A DNA stretch of 64,000 nucleotides from NCBI RefSeq assembly GCF_000226115.1, contig NC_016460.1, forward strand, positions 4,514,923 through 4,578,922, in the 5' to 3' direction. Each line of letters opens with the position of its first letter. The first letter of the stretch is position 1. Origin of the DNA: Thermothielavioides terrestris NRRL 8126. Lineage: Eukaryota; Ascomycota; Sordariomycetes; Sordariales; Chaetomiaceae. The notes below the pieces were generated by a model that saw nothing but the letters and a program-made list of their open reading frames with translations, had not been told where the DNA came from and made no database searches. This document shows positions 47,185-59,135 of this stretch, piece by piece. The position numbers and the translations under genes are program-made.

Positions 47185-47960
47185 ATGGCCGTGTATCGGT
47201 TCCCACCGGCCACTCGGGATGGCATCCGCAGGTCGTTCTCCGTCCGGGTCGACCGCAACATCGCCACATTGGACTGGAGGCTTGGAGAGGGCAGGCTCAA
47301 GTCAAGCTGGCGCCGCAAGCCGCCAGAGCCGCAGGCGTCCGAGCCGCTCTTCACAGCCACGCCGCCGCTCTTGCCAGTCGAGCCCTGGCTCGACAACACC
47401 AAGCGCCTCCCGACACTGCAGTATGACGATTGCAGAATGACGTTTCCCAGCGTGGGCATGCTAGCACAGCACTACCGCTACCGTCACTGCGCTCCAGCAT
47501 CTGCCCCTGCCGCGGAAGCTGTGGGCAAATTGGACCCCGAGCAAGATGAGATCGACAAGAACTGCTAGGCTACGAGGTTGGAGTGCCCTATGGAGGGGTG
47601 CGGTGCCATTCTGGCATCGCTTTGTGCTCTTGAGGTCGAGGATCACCAAAGATGGGTGTGCAAAACCCGTGGGGAAGCGTTCGATACCCTCGGTCGCCAC
47701 AGGCGCCATATTACACACGCACATTTGGCCACATCACTTGTGGCATCAAAGGCTGCTCGAGTAAATACCCGACCATAGCTGCCCTTCGACAACACAATGT
47801 GGATATGCATGGCAGGAAACTCTCCAGATGCCCTGTGGAGGGCTGTGGAAAGGAATACCCAGACACCAAATCTCTCCATAAAAGCGCACCACAAGTCAAA
47901 GCACGAAGGTGGTGCAGCCCTCTTTCAACGCGATGAAAAAGGATGAGGTAAAGCTTCCTC
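47185..47960 (+). pseudogene. C2H2 zinc-finger protein relic
   Basis: Three to four degenerate C2H2 fingers: DDCRMTFPSVGMLAQHYRYRH, LECPMEGCGAILASLC with a later H, GRHRRHITH, CGIKGCSSKYPTIAALRQHN and CPVEGCGKEYPDTKSLHK. The first open part (47185-47568) ends at TAG in NC*ATRLECP; a CAG-to-TAG change, again CpA to TpA, would explain it. A frameshift near 47720 separates the ITHAH and GHITCGIKGC fingers, and another break follows the last finger. The intact ancestor was probably a DNA-binding or chromatin-associated protein. A multi-exon gene is possible but needs several awkward splice sites. Confidence 0.55.
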
Positions 47961-49399
47961 GCGTGAATCTAGCCTACAGGGTCACAAGAAGGCTGCGCAC
48001 AAGGTGGTCACTCTCGAATGCTTGGAAGAGGGCTGGGACAAAGTGTTTACCATTGTCTCGACCTTGGCAGAACCCCGCCAGGAGAAGCCTACAAAACCTT
48101 GATAGGCGGATCGTAGAGCCGACTATAATGGCATTCCGCATTCTGCCCTGGTTAGGGTTAGGCCATCTCTCTTGTTCCCTGTGCTACGCCGCGCCTCGGT
48201 AGGTCGCTTGCTTCATTTCGGCTGATGTTTGTGAGTCCAACCAAGAAACGGGCGGATGATAGCTGACGATGCCGCTAGGCGGTGGCTACGGCGGTGGGTA
48301 TTGTGGCTGCCACTTCGAACTGTCCCAACTTGTGTCCTTGTTCGAGATATTTGCAGCAATAGGCCGGCGGCGAAAGTTGACCACGGGACATGCCGTGGTA
48401 GAGCGAACGTCAGGCGCTTCCGGCCGGCGCGCTCCTGCGCCCGCGATGGTGCGGGTGGAGGCGGGAGAGTCGGTGGGTGAAGAGAGGAGGTCATGCGCCA
48501 TGTGAACGTCTTCATGCTCGCGCTGCTGAAGGCGCAGGAGCGCATTGAGTATGGGAGAGTTTGCGGAATGGGCGGTTGCGTCCTATGAGAGGGACAGTGC
48601 CCGTCTAACCTGCTCAGGACTTCTTACAATCCTGGGTCAATGCGTACTGTAGAGACCATCGAGGCGCTGCTCGTCTGGCTGACGTTTTTTTGGACCAGGT
48701 CGGGGACGATGACCCCGGCCCGCTCTGTATTCGCATCAAGTCTCGCACCTTGGAAACCTCCTGTCTAGGCACTATGTCGAGATCCCGCCGTTGAGATAAG
48801 TCAGCGCCCTTCTTCCTGCATTGGGAACCGGAGATGGCGGCGAGATTCTAGCCAATCTGCGGCGAGGAAGTCGGGAAGCCGCAGTGCGTGATTGGTCTCA
48901 CATTCGTGCTAGGGTCGAGCGATCTCGTAGGCCGTGGAGCTGATCGCTAGCGCAAGCTTGGTGTTGAAGACGACAGGTACTGCGGCGCGCTTGAGTGTGC
49001 GTAGCCAGAGGACGGGGCAACGACAAGAACGAGAGTGTATGAATGGAGTGTGCCTATTGAAGTCCGAGTGTAAGCTTTATTAAAGACTGACCCCCCATCT
49101 CGCCGCTTGAGCATCTCGATTCCTTCCTAGGACCTTGGCACCAGTTGCCTTGGGAGCGAATCCGGCTGGACGTGTTGTTCGAATGCAGGTATGCACGGAA
49201 AACTCCATGGACGAAGCCGAGCCGCCGTTGGCGGCAATTCCTGCCCAAGTCCCAGTTCCAAGAGCAGCAAGTCTTGACTCCCGCAAGCTGGCTGCCTATG
49301 TGGCCCACTAACAAACTCGCTTTTCGATGTGATGCGTTTTGAGCCCGTGAAATAGAGCGGAGCACCGTCCTGATCTCTGGGATTATAAGGAGGTCGAGA
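47961..49399. other. Intergenic, nothing recognised
   Basis: 1.4 kb of mixed composition with short frames on both strands and no motif or codon bias. Confidence 0.4.
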
Positions 49400-49940
49400 C
49401 TAATGCGGAGTTGGCAGAATTCCGCTGCAACCGAGAGTCCATCTGTGCTCACTGCTTGCATGCGAGGATCCAATGCACTCAATCTGATACCATCCCGCGG
49501 GAGAAGCGGACCCGGATTGTCCTTACCTCACAGTAGTAAGCTCTCTCCCCTATACACCTACCACCTCTGGGGTCAGGGGCTTAGCGAGCTCCATCCAACG
49601 AGAAGAAGATTGACCTCATCGACCGCCGTCTGGACGGAAGCATTCGGCAGCCGGAAGAGCTCAAAACGCACCTGCCCTCACCCTAGCGCCGGAAACGTGA
49701 GTCACCGCACCTCTCCCGGTTGCCTCGTCCGGCTTGGCCGGCGACGGCGCCCGTGGCAACGATGTGGTGGTCGAAGCTGAGTGTTTGCTGACCGCAAACC
49801 CGTCCTTCGCCAACGACGTGCTTTGAAAGAGTTATTTCTGAAGACTCTAGACCGGACGGGAGCTGCGCGAAAGAATAGACGAGCTGCGACAAGCAATGAA
49901 GAAGCAGCCCGCAACTCAACATACTCGTACGTGAAACTGG
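49400..49940 (+). pseudogene. Zn2Cys6 regulator relic
   Basis: A stretch near 49.42-49.53 kb reads FRCNRESICAHCLHARIQC followed by PREKRTRIVLT, the second half of a Zn(II)2Cys6 cluster (C..C..C with correct spacing). The first half, TNAELAEFRC, has lost its CxxC and seems frame-shifted. Downstream, KKIDLIDRRLDGSIRQPEELKTHL looks like the coiled dimerisation region that follows the cluster in such proteins. Further on, ELRERIDELRQAMKKQP lies after stops in the expected frame. The rest of the protein is gone. This is a truncated, decayed regulator in the subtelomeric arm. Confidence 0.55.
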
Positions 49941-50746
49941 CTCGATGGGTTGCGCCTGAAGGGTGCAGCTTGAGGACAGGTTCTACAACGACTAGCAGAG
50001 ATGACCTTCTTGGAGGGGAGCTTCCCCGACGAGGGCGGGTGGAATGGTGGCTCGGTTAGCGGCCAGTCAGGAGGCGGCGCAATCACAGGGAGTTAGTGTA
50101 GGCCGTCTGCCCAGCGACAGTGCAAGGGCAGAGCGGCATGGGATATGCCATGCCCAGTGCCAGCTCCATGCCGTATCCTCACGACCCCGGAGCCTAGCCA
50201 AGAAAAGCGAAGCGATTCTATGTTTAGTCTTGTTTATTTTCGGCTTTGAACTCTGTAGCTGTGCCTGGCAGGTATTATGTATACACTACGGAGTACACAG
50301 GCATGTATGTACTGTCCATGCACGTCCCTGGCGGCTTCAGCCTCTCGTGCAACATCGCACGACATGACCCAGGAACTTGGCCCCACGCTGTGCCGATCAC
50401 TGTCGCACCGCCTGCTAATACGAGCTTCATCCGCATAACAAGAGCATGTCAGCTAACATTCGGCTCAACAATACGAAGTAACGTGGTATCCTTATCCGAG
50501 TTGCGGTCCACAGCTGCATCAACCCTTCGCTAATCAGCAGTTTGTCCATACACCGCATTGGCGGATTGTTGAGCTTTGCCAAGCCTGCTGGATTCCAGAT
50601 GGAATTCAAGCAACATGTTGGCGAGGAGAGGCGCTCTCTATAAAGGTCGGTCACTTACCCGTCCTCCAGGTGTCGGGCGCATCCTCCTCAAGCTTCGAGC
50701 AAAGTCCCATAACTCTACGCAACACCGACACTTGCACACCATCACC
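49941..50746. other. Intergenic and promoter of the small secreted protein
   Basis: A TATAAA motif at 50639-50644, about 100 bp before the ATG of the next gene, is a plausible TATA box. Otherwise nothing recognised. Confidence 0.45.
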
Positions 50747-51199
50747 ATGCACTTCCCTATTGCCTCACTCGGCCTCCTCGCCGCCGCGGGCAGCACGCTC
50801 GCGGCCCCGGCTCTGAACACCCGATCCGAAGCAGTCTCGGCCATGGCCACGGTCCCTGAATGGATCATCAGGTCGTTCACCCGCACCTGCAACGCCGACG
50901 ACACGTCCTGCACCGTCTCCTTCGGCGTCGACACGCAGACCGCGCCCGTCACCAACTGTTCATACACCGTCACCGGCGCGCCGGCCAGCCAAACGTCTAC
51001 GAACGGCATCTCCTGCGGCCCCTATACGATTTCCTCCAGCTGGAGCGGGCAGTTTGGCCCCGGCAACGGGTTCACCACCTGGTCCGTGGTGGACTGGAGT
51101 CAGCGGCTCATCGTTTGGCCCGCCTATTCCGACAAGGAGCTAGTCAACGGTGTGGCAGTTACACCTGACAAAAGCTACGCGCCCCAGACGCTGGCCTGA
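50747..51199 (+). CDS. Small secreted protein, 150 aa
   Basis: An effector-like small secreted protein of unknown role. Signal peptide MHFPIASLGLLAAAGSTLAAPA (~1-20). The mature part has RSFTRTCNADDTSCTVSFG, a TNCSYTVTG segment, a GISCGPYTISSSWSGQFGPGNGFTTWSVVDW block and RLIVWPAYSD...LVNGVAVTPDKSYAP. Four cysteines are visible (TCNA, SCTV, NCSY, SCGP), probably two disulfides. The pattern resembles a recurrent family of ~150-residue secreted proteins in Sordariomycetes, as I recall. Single exon; the ATG follows a CACCATCACC context and lies ~100 bp after a TATA-like box. Not a known toxin by sequence; host interaction is only a possibility suggested by size and secretion. Confidence 0.8.
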   Translation: MHFPIASLGLLAAAGSTLAAPALNTRSEAVSAMATVPEWIIRSFTRTCNADDTSCTVSFGVDTQTAPVTNCSYTVTGAPASQTSTNGISCGPYTISSSWSGQFGPGNGFTTWSVVDWSQRLIVWPAYSDKELVNGVAVTPDKSYAPQTLA

Positions 51200-51933
51200 G
51201 ACTGGGCATGTAGGGGGTGAGATGTCGCCAGAGGGGGATCTGAGAGGGATTATAGCTAGACGATAATGGCTAATCTGTATTTTGGACTCGAAGCATCAAT
51301 CGTTACTTGTGACATGTGACTTTTGTCTGGTCCCAGCCGCTCACGGCGCCCAAGCGTGGGACTGGGGCTTTGAAGAATGTAATTGGGTTTCGGTGACTAT
51401 GTGCGCTGCTCGATATGTGGATGGGTGCTGGGTAAGCCGCGCCTTCTGTGCTGGGACGTTAATGGCTTGCTACGTCCAGTGGGCTATTGAGGACTTGGTT
51501 GCGGAGTGAGAACGCCCACAGGTCAATAGAGCGCTGAAGCAGCGCCCCCCGCGCTTGGTGGCCAACGGTCCAGCAGTCTCCCTATGCTGAGAAGGTTTAA
51601 GATCTAAGAGCCCCCTACTGCGAGTCCAAGCTTGGCAGGGGGTTTGGGCATGGGATTTCACATGTTTCGAACGCGGTGAGTTCTAGGTGTCCTACATTGC
51701 GTCGTTTGCCTCCGGCACTGATTTACGTCCAGGCAGAAGAGGGCGGGACGCTGTATCGGTAAGTCTGTCAGTTTATCCCTTTTCGATCGACAGAGGTGTA
51801 GTCAGCGACACTAACAAGCATGCTTCCTAGATGTCCTTAAATCGACTGATGTTGGTTGGATCATGGCCAGGAAGCGCTTCACATTTCCAGGGCTATTCCG
51901 TAGCCAGACGTTCATCTATAAACTTGGCGAGCC
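51200..51933. other. Intergenic
   Basis: 734 bp between convergent genes. No feature recognised. Confidence 0.4.
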
Positions 51934-52734
51934 TCAAACAGTAACTGTATGAACGTACTTGACTTTGCCCTCCTCGACTCTAATCTCATGACTGTCCGGC
52001 AAGCTCCCCAGCGCGTTAAAACTACACAAAATGTCCACGCTGCCAACCACCTCGTCGATCATATAGCGCCTATTTCCGTTGTTCCTCTGGCTCTTACTAT
52101 GAGGCAAGGACGCCCCACAGGGACGGGTGTACTCGCTCCCCTCGACCCTTTCACAGTCGGTCCCCTAGGGAATCGAGTCGGCCGCAGTCTTGTCGGTCCA
52201 CATATCGAGGTATCTATCCCCCACCTTCTTGAGCAGGTCGCGGCTGGGGCGCTGGGCCTCCGGGATCTCGTCCCAGTTCTCCTTGCGGATGTACCCCAGT
52301 GTTTTGGTGGCGTTGAAGAAGAGGGATCCCGTCGTAGCCGCGATAGTGTCTACCTTTGCGATCACGCTCGTGTCTCCTCCTTTAGGGTGACGGATCTGCG
52401 TGGCCAGGACGTAGGGCTTGGGCCCCGAAGCGGAAATGATGAGCGTGTAGCTCGCGCACGCGACAGTGTCGGCTGTGGAGCGGTTGAGATCGATCTTCAG
52501 AGGCTGGGCAAAGACGGCTGTGCGGTTGATGGTCGCTACCTTGTTGTTTTCAAGGTAGGTGAAGTTTGCGGCGAAGGGAAGCGACCCAATGCTGCCTGAT
52601 GAAATAGCAGTGACGAATTTATCGGCCACGGCAAGCAAGTCGGAGCGGGTGCAATCGGCGATTGCCGAAGGGCTAATGAGCAGTAGGACCAAGGAGATGG
52701 AGGCCAGAAAGCCGGACGACGGAGAGAAGAGCAT
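51934..52734 (-). pseudogene. Secreted protein gene interrupted by one in-frame TAG
   Basis: The frame opens at 52734 with the signal peptide MLFSPSSGFLASISLVLLLISPSAIA and runs 189 codons to TAG at 52167-52165. After the stop the same frame stays open for 76 more codons to TGA at 51936-51934. It still reads like protein (GTDCERVEG, YTRPCGASLPH, RRYMIDEVVGSVDILCSFNALG, LPDSHEIRVEEGKVKYVHTVTV). A TGG-to-TAG change (CCA to CTA on the other strand) is the simplest cause and has the CpA-to-TpA form of RIP. The predicted protein is secreted, with N-glycosylation sites such as NRTAVF. A truncated product, a sequencing error or rare read-through cannot be excluded. Confidence 0.7.
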
Positions 52735-53967
52735 GTTGAATTGAACACAACAAGGTGGTTCAGTGTGCTGCAAGGATTTGTGCTGGAAATCCAGAGCAGT
52801 GGTGCTCCAAAATGTGACAGCATGCTGCCTGGAGCCCGTGGCGTGTGGCGGATATAAACATGCCCGGATATGTCTGTCTTCAACGCATACCACAGCCACC
52901 CACTGCCTTATGGAACTGCCGTGCTTGGATTTTCCCAAGTGTCCTTTCGCCACCTCCTGCCAATCATTCCGGCTGCCGAGATTCCTGGTAAATTGGGTAT
53001 CCCATCTCGGCAGAGTGTTGAATGCGACCGCCTGTCAATTTAGGCGCCTTCCGGTCCGGAGACGCTCGAGAACCGGGCGAGTCTATACGCTACCCTCTTA
53101 ATGTGGGATTCAGATGGGAGCAGCATTTGAAGCCCGCGGTGTTTTATTACACCCCACAGCAGTGAGACCCCTCGGTACTGTAGTTTGAAGCCTTGGGTCT
53201 TGCTTCCAGGTTGCTACCTAGCGTTGGAGGCGATAGCTGGGACTTAAAGTGAATCACTCTGTCTTTGCACTTCTGACAGCAGCAGTAATCCGTACTGCTG
53301 TGTGCATTCCCAACTGATGAAGTCACTGGCGTCAAAAAACTGGTGGCGCCGGATTCGGCCGAGTCTCATCCCTCACACTCCAAAGACACCTAGGACGCAA
53401 CTTGCCGTACCGCACTCGAATAGGGGTCCAGAACAGACAGATGACGACGAGCACGGAACCCAACCTCACGTTTGGATCAAACGAGGTTCGACGTTCGGGC
53501 TTCGTCCAAGCCCGAAAGCGTGCCACTTGTGCGTGAATCCACGTTGCCGCCGTCTAACGGGAACCCTTGGGATTACGCCTCCCCGGAGCTGAAAGGAAGG
53601 AAGTTCTCCCGCACTTAACAATCGGTGCGTTTAGCATCGCCATGTCTCCTGATTGGCCAACCTCCAACTGGCGAATGCGAGTGCGAGGGCGAATTGCCTC
53701 TTTGGTACTGCTGCTTGAGCTTCGCGACTCGAGGCTTGCAGAGCCTCCGCCACCTCTCGGCTCAGCCGCATCAGGAAGACGCGGCGGCCTGTCTAGACCG
53801 CCGCGTCCACAACACCTGCTGAACATAGACACGAGAGCTATAAAGGAAAGCCTGCAGAGGCGGTTTGCCCTCTCCGCTAGCACACTCTCTCACCACCACG
53901 TCCAACAGCCCGTTCGTCTCCCGCCCACCCAGTGCTTGCGACCTCCAGTCGACAGACATCGCTCGAC
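52735..53967. other. Promoter region of two divergent genes
   Basis: Contains the leaders of the secreted-protein gene (left) and the DUF2306 gene (right). A TATAAA at 53838-53843, about 130 bp before the DUF2306 ATG, is a plausible TATA box. No other gene is supported. Confidence 0.45.
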
Positions 53968-55193
53968 ATGGCTACCTCTACACGACCACCAGCAAATCGC
54001 TTCGTGGCCATGGCCCGCAGGGTTTACAACCCTATCGGGTTCTCCAAAGGCTACAACTTTGTACTCTTCTTCATCTTCGCCGGGGCTCTGGTGGGATTCA
54101 CGCTTGCCCGATTTCAGTATCTCTCCCTGGACAAGAGCTGCTTCTCGGGACCCGGCGCCGGGCCGCTCGATTGCTATTATTACACAGACGGCTCGGTTGA
54201 CAGGCTTGGCATCTTCTTGCACCTCGCCACTATCCTGCCCGCCGCCTTACTGGCTTGCGTCCAGTTTGTGCCGGCCATCCGCCACAAGGCCATCCTCCTG
54301 CACCGCATCAATGGTTATCTCGTCATTCTTCTCAGTCTAATCTCGACCGCAGGCGCCATCATGCTCGCGCGGAATGCAGTCGGCGGTCGGACGGAGGTGC
54401 AAAGCGGCGTCGGCGTCCTGTCAATTGCCTTTGTTGTCTCGCTAGCGCTCGCTCTGTACAACGTCAAGCGGCTCCAGATCGAGCAGCACCGTGCCTGGAT
54501 GCTCAGAGCGTGGTTTTATGTAAGTTGACGCGCCCTCCACCGCGATCCCGCCAACATAGCGCAAAGACTCAAGTCCCTTTCTAACCGGGATAGGCTGGTT
54601 CGGTCATTACCCTGCGCATCATCCTCGTTCTTTCAGCGCTCATCATCAGCACCGATGGGTACTTCGTCCCGATGCCGTGTGATAAAGTCGCCTTCCTCGT
54701 TGGATCGGAGCAGGAGACCCTGCAGGCGTACCCCGACTGCTACGCCTACTTTTCGGGCGACGACGTCAACAGGATAGTCCTCGTGCCTGCGTCGTTCCAA
54801 GGCAACAAGAGCAATGTGACGGCTGCTCTAAGCCGAAACTTTGGAGGCGCCCTCTGGCTTGCACTAGCCCTGCATGCTGTCGGGGTTGAGATCTACGTAA
54901 GTAACCTGCGGCGACGCCTGATGCTCGAGGCTGTAGACCGCCGGAACTGACATTGGACGACGCAGTTACGTCTTACACCGGCCGAAGCCGATCGTCTGAG
55001 GAACGTGTCTTATCAGCGACAGTTGGAAGCTGGCATGAAGAATCCCGGGCGGGCCGGTCTCACCGCGGACAGGACTGGCGACTCGGCTTTGTGGGTGCCT
55101 AGCAGTCAGCGAGGTCTGCATGGTGCGGCGAACGACACTGGGGATTCCATCGAGGGAACCCGGGTGATGGCAAAGACTTCAATGGAGCCTTGA
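53968..55193 (+). CDS. DUF2306-type multi-pass membrane protein, 360 aa, three exons
   Basis: Exons 53968-54519, 54594-54896 and 54966-55193; introns 74 and 69 bp. Several hydrophobic segments: NFVLFFIFAGALVGFTLA, LGIFLHLATILPAALLACVQF, GYLVILLSLISTAGAIMLA, VGVLSIAFVVSLALAL, VITLRIILVLSALIIS and FGGALWLALALHAVGVEIY. Conserved polar signatures of this family are HKAILLHRINGYLVI (histidine-rich loop) and EQHRAWMLRAWFY; the histidines may bind a metal or haem, as in other DUF2306-like membrane proteins (inference). A cysteine-containing loop (MPCDKVAF...YPDCYAYF) and an NKSNVT site face one side. The last ~80 residues are a hydrophilic tail. The substrate is unknown. Confidence 0.85.
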
Positions 55194-55662
55194 CTAGGAT
55201 TTGCTAGAACCTCAACGGATACGCGGACATGAGACGGTTGTAGGGGAAAGACATGGACTCGTACGCATATTGTTGTGGGATTCGACAATGCTTTAGACGC
55301 ACCATAATGCGGCCTCCATGTGCGTACTGCGGTATGTCAGCTGGGCAGGTTAAGCAGTTGACCCGAGGACGGCTTACGCCTAACCTAAACGTTAACGGTC
55401 ATTGCTTCGGACTGTTCGTCTGCCGCCTTCAGCGCGCCCGCTCCGTGGCTGCCTGGCAGCGAGGGATACCCTTCCGTTGGAGTCCTGGGGAGCTCTGACC
55501 TCGACGTTATGTAATTGCTGGCACTCCGCGCACACATTGAAAATTTCCAGGAGATTACCGATTTAGCGGCTGTCTAGAGCATCAAGACTCATCCATCCAG
55601 TTGATGAACACATTGGAAAGGCATCTTTGTGCAGTCCTTGCAATGCACCAAGACGCCGAATC
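55194..55662. other. Intergenic between convergent genes
   Basis: 469 bp of 3' flanks. Nothing recognised. Confidence 0.4.
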
Positions 55663-56654
55663 TTACTCTCCGTGCATGAAGCTGAGCGACTCAAATTGGC
55701 CCGGTTTCCCCGCAGCAATGGCAAACTCCTTCCACTCATCCAACGCCCGCCCGTTCTTCTCGTTCTCCAGCTTGAGCACGCCCCACGCGTCCGGCCCCAA
55801 CGGCACGCGCAGCGGGATTTCCTTCCCGCTTCCCACGATCGCGTACATGGCGTTGGTCACGCTGTCCACGTCGGCCCAGTTCTTGGAAAGTTCCGGGTCG
55901 TGCATATAGCGCTCCAAAATCCGAGCCGGTGTGTCCGGGGCTGCGTATGCCGGGTGCGGCTCGATGCTGATCATGCCGCGGCTCACGTAGCCTGTTTTGA
56001 CGCCTCCGGGCTCGATGAGACAGAAGTGCGTGTTCCACTCGGGCCGCACCTCCTTTGACACCGACTCGGTGAAGCCCTCGATAGCGAACTTCGCAGCGTG
56101 ATAGAAGGCGTTGCCCGGAAACGCCGCCCGCCCGCCCATGGACGAGACGTTGAGGACCACGCCGCCCTGCTGCCCCGTTTGCGGGTTGACCTCGCGCATA
56201 ATGCGCATCGCGTGCCGGGTCAAGTAGACGGTGCCCCAGAACATGGTGTCAACGAGATGCCGCGCCGCATCCTCGGTTGCGTTTTCCGTGTCGCCGCGCA
56301 GGGAGTAGCCCGCGTTGTTGACCACCACGTCGAGACGGCCGAAATGGGCGATAGCAGCGGCAACGGCGTTGTCAATGGACTGGCGCAAGCTGACGTCAAC
56401 GCTAAGCTTCAGCACGTGGCTGTTGCTGTCTGGCAGGTAGGCGAGATCGGCAACCTTGCGCGCCGTGGCGACGACCCGTTGGCCTTTGGAAACGACAAGT
56501 TGAGCGAGAGATTTACCGATGCCCGAAGAGCAGCCGGTTACTGGCATTCCTGGTGAGCCAGGAAGCTACGATTTCTGGCTTAGGGAAGGGGGAGCGTACT
56601 GAACCACACGGCGTCTGAAGGAAGGTTGTATGTTCGCTTCTTGGAGTCAGTCAT
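55663..56654 (-). CDS. Classical short-chain dehydrogenase/reductase, 310 aa, two exons
   Basis: Exons 56654-56600 and 56540-55663 with a 59-bp intron. The acceptor chosen (CCAG before TAACCGGC) restores AVWFITGCSSGIGKSLA, the TGxxxGIG cofactor motif; the nearer CAG would break it. The catalytic set is complete: NNAG (VVVNNAGYS), Ser in VLNVSSMGG, and Tyr and Lys in FYHAAKFAIEGF. ATARK after the second strand suggests NADP preference (basic residue), a family rule rather than a proof. Later LIEPGGVKTGY and a long C-terminal substrate-binding part follow. It most resembles fungal carbonyl or secondary-alcohol reductases. It lies near a P450 in the subtelomeric arm, but shared function is not shown. 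Confidence 0.9.
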
Positions 56655-57614
56655 GGCCTCGAGATGGGAACCGGTGGTAATGAGAACAGCAAATTGATCG
56701 GGTGGGATGCTGGGAAAGAGGCACTATAGAAGACGCCAAATCTGATGGCAGACGATTTCCAGCTTATATATGCCTCTTGTTTCGCAAGTCAAAAACACTC
56801 TCCCTGGTTACGGTCCCTCCATCAACAGTCTCTTAAGTCCTTAAGTCCTTAAAAATCCGACCAAGGGGATCCGCTGTCGGAGTTAAGGCCAACGTTGGCG
56901 GCGTCAGGTTGCACTGCCTCCCCGAGCTTGTGAAATCTCGCGCTTCCTCAGTACATTCTCGTTCTAGCGCTGATACATCATGAGCGCGGTGTGGATTCAC
57001 ATGATCTTATTCGTTGCTGGACCATGCTCTTACCCAGCAGTCCCTGATGGTCCGTTAACCCCGACAGAAAGGTGTTGGGCCGGGTTAATGGTTTTGGTAT
57101 TTGACCCCATCTTAAACACCGGACTGTTGCGAGATTCCAACAGCCAATCGCCACATTACCTAGAGGGCACTTGCAGAGGCGGACAAGAAGCACACTGGTG
57201 ATTGCGGCCAGATGCAGGAGGTTGACGATGAACGATATCTTAAGGGAGAAAAAAAAAAAAAAAAAAAAAAAAACAAAAAAAAAAAAAAAACTAAAACTCT
57301 GCTAGATGCCCACAACTGTGGGAGCCCCTGAATTACCCCGGAGATGCCCCAAATCTGGCCAATTAGTGTAGACAAGGGCTCCGTAACCCTGCAGGGACAC
57401 TTTGCAGGGCCCATCTCTCCGGACATCTCCGGTGAGAGATTGGCCAAAATGCCGGACCTGCTCGGATGACTGCATGCTCCTGGACCACAAAGCTCACGAA
57501 TTCACGGAACTGCGATACAGCAACTGGAAAGGCGCCACAAAACCCAGACGCACACACACCCTTACGCCTAGACCAATTTGGCGACACGATGGCCAACGCA
57601 AACTCGCGCCCCTC
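56655..57614. other. Intergenic with poly-A tract
   Basis: Contains the SDR promoter (left side), a poly-A run and a short palindromic patch of CCGGAGATG/CATCTCCGG near 57340-57435. No gene supported. Confidence 0.45.
57249..57290. repeat. Poly-A tract, 25 + 16 bases
   Basis: Two A runs separated by one C. It could be the tail of a short retroposed element, but no target duplication or promoter motif is apparent to its left. Confidence 0.75.
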
Positions 57615-59135
57615 TCACGCCCGCTCCCTGCTTGCCTGGTTGAGTATCTCGGCGTGGTCTACACCGTGAGTGGTGCCGGAGCGCAGGATCACCTCGCGCA
57701 CCCAGTCTCCGCGCGGACGCATCTCGGCCTTGAAGGGCTTAGGCAACGTAACGAAGCCCTCGGTGCAGTCCATGTCGTCGACCTTGCGCCTCTGGCCGGT
57801 GGCCTCGTCAACCCCCGCCTCGACGTCGAAGGCCCATAGCATGCGTGCCATCTGGATGAACAGCTGGTTGCGGGCGATGATGCGGCCGGTGCAAATGCGC
57901 CTGCCGAACCCAAACCCTGTCTGGGGCAGGTCCTTCAGCGCGGTGACGTTCATGCCGCAGACATCAATGGATGGAGCCTTGCCTTGCTCGTCGGCCATCC
58001 AGCGCTCCGGGATGAAGTTGTCGACATCGTCCCCAAACACAGACTCGTCACGCGTGATGGCAAACGCATTGGCAAGCACGATGGAGTTGGCCGGGATGTG
58101 GTAACCCATGTAGGTGTCTTCGGTCTTAGTGAAGTGTGGCACACCCCCTACGACAACAGGACGCCAACGGAGAGTCTCGCTCGCTGTGTCGCGTCAAAGT
58201 ATGTAAGCTGGGTTCGTAAATCGAGGCGGGCTCCACGGGGGAGAAGCGAGAAAGTGGCGCTTACCAATCGCATCGATGTATGCCAGCTTGGGGCGGTCTT
58301 CGAAGGACGGTAGCCGGTCCCTGCCGACCACCTCGTCGAGGAGCTTCTGGGCCTTGGGAACCCATCGTGAGCCGGACGTGATCCAGGCGACGATGAACCA
58401 GTCGAGCGCCACTGTGGACGTGTCGAGACCAGCGTCGGCCAGGATGCCGAGATCGAACGCGAGCTCCTCGGTAGGCATGTCCTGGGCCTCGGGGGAGTTC
58501 TTCATGTATTTGCTAAAATTCCAGCCGGGATTGTTCAAGCCCTTGTCGAGATTTCCAACGTGCAGCTGCCTCTCGAGCTCGTACAGCTCTTCGGCCTCCT
58601 TCTTCCAGGGCGCCAGGGCCTTGGGAAGCAGGTTGAGGGACGGGAACGAATCAACAAGGTAGGCGCCGACCTGGCCTGTCCGCGCGAACTCGGCCTGCAC
58701 ACGCTTGCCGTCCATGAGCTCCTTCTCGTAGCCTGTGCGCAGGCGATAGCCGTAGTTCACGCAGTAGATGAAGCTGGCCATGGCGCGCTCGAAGTGGTGG
58801 TGGAAGTCCACACCCTTGGACCCAACCTCGCCGTACTCACCCAACACGTCGAAGAGCAACTGCCTGGACTCGAGGTCCTGGAGCGGTCGGTACGAGCTGG
58901 CGGCCCGGGGGGTCAGAAGCGGCGCCTCCATCTTCTGGTGCAAACGGTACCGCTCATCGTATGGGCGGAGCAGCATGTGCATGCCCTTGGTCACCCTAAA
59001 TAGCAATGCACGTTAGTTTTCCCCTGATTGGGACATTGGGAGCAATTGGGGAGCAAAGGTGCCATCTCGGGAGCAAGTGACTCAGAGCGACGGAAGCCGG
59101 AATTGACAAAAAAAAAAAAGAATCGAAAAAAACCG

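Noticed and set aside
57249..57290. SINE or LINE retroposon tail
   Set aside because: Only the poly-A run is seen; no target-site duplication, internal promoter or coding remnant could be located.
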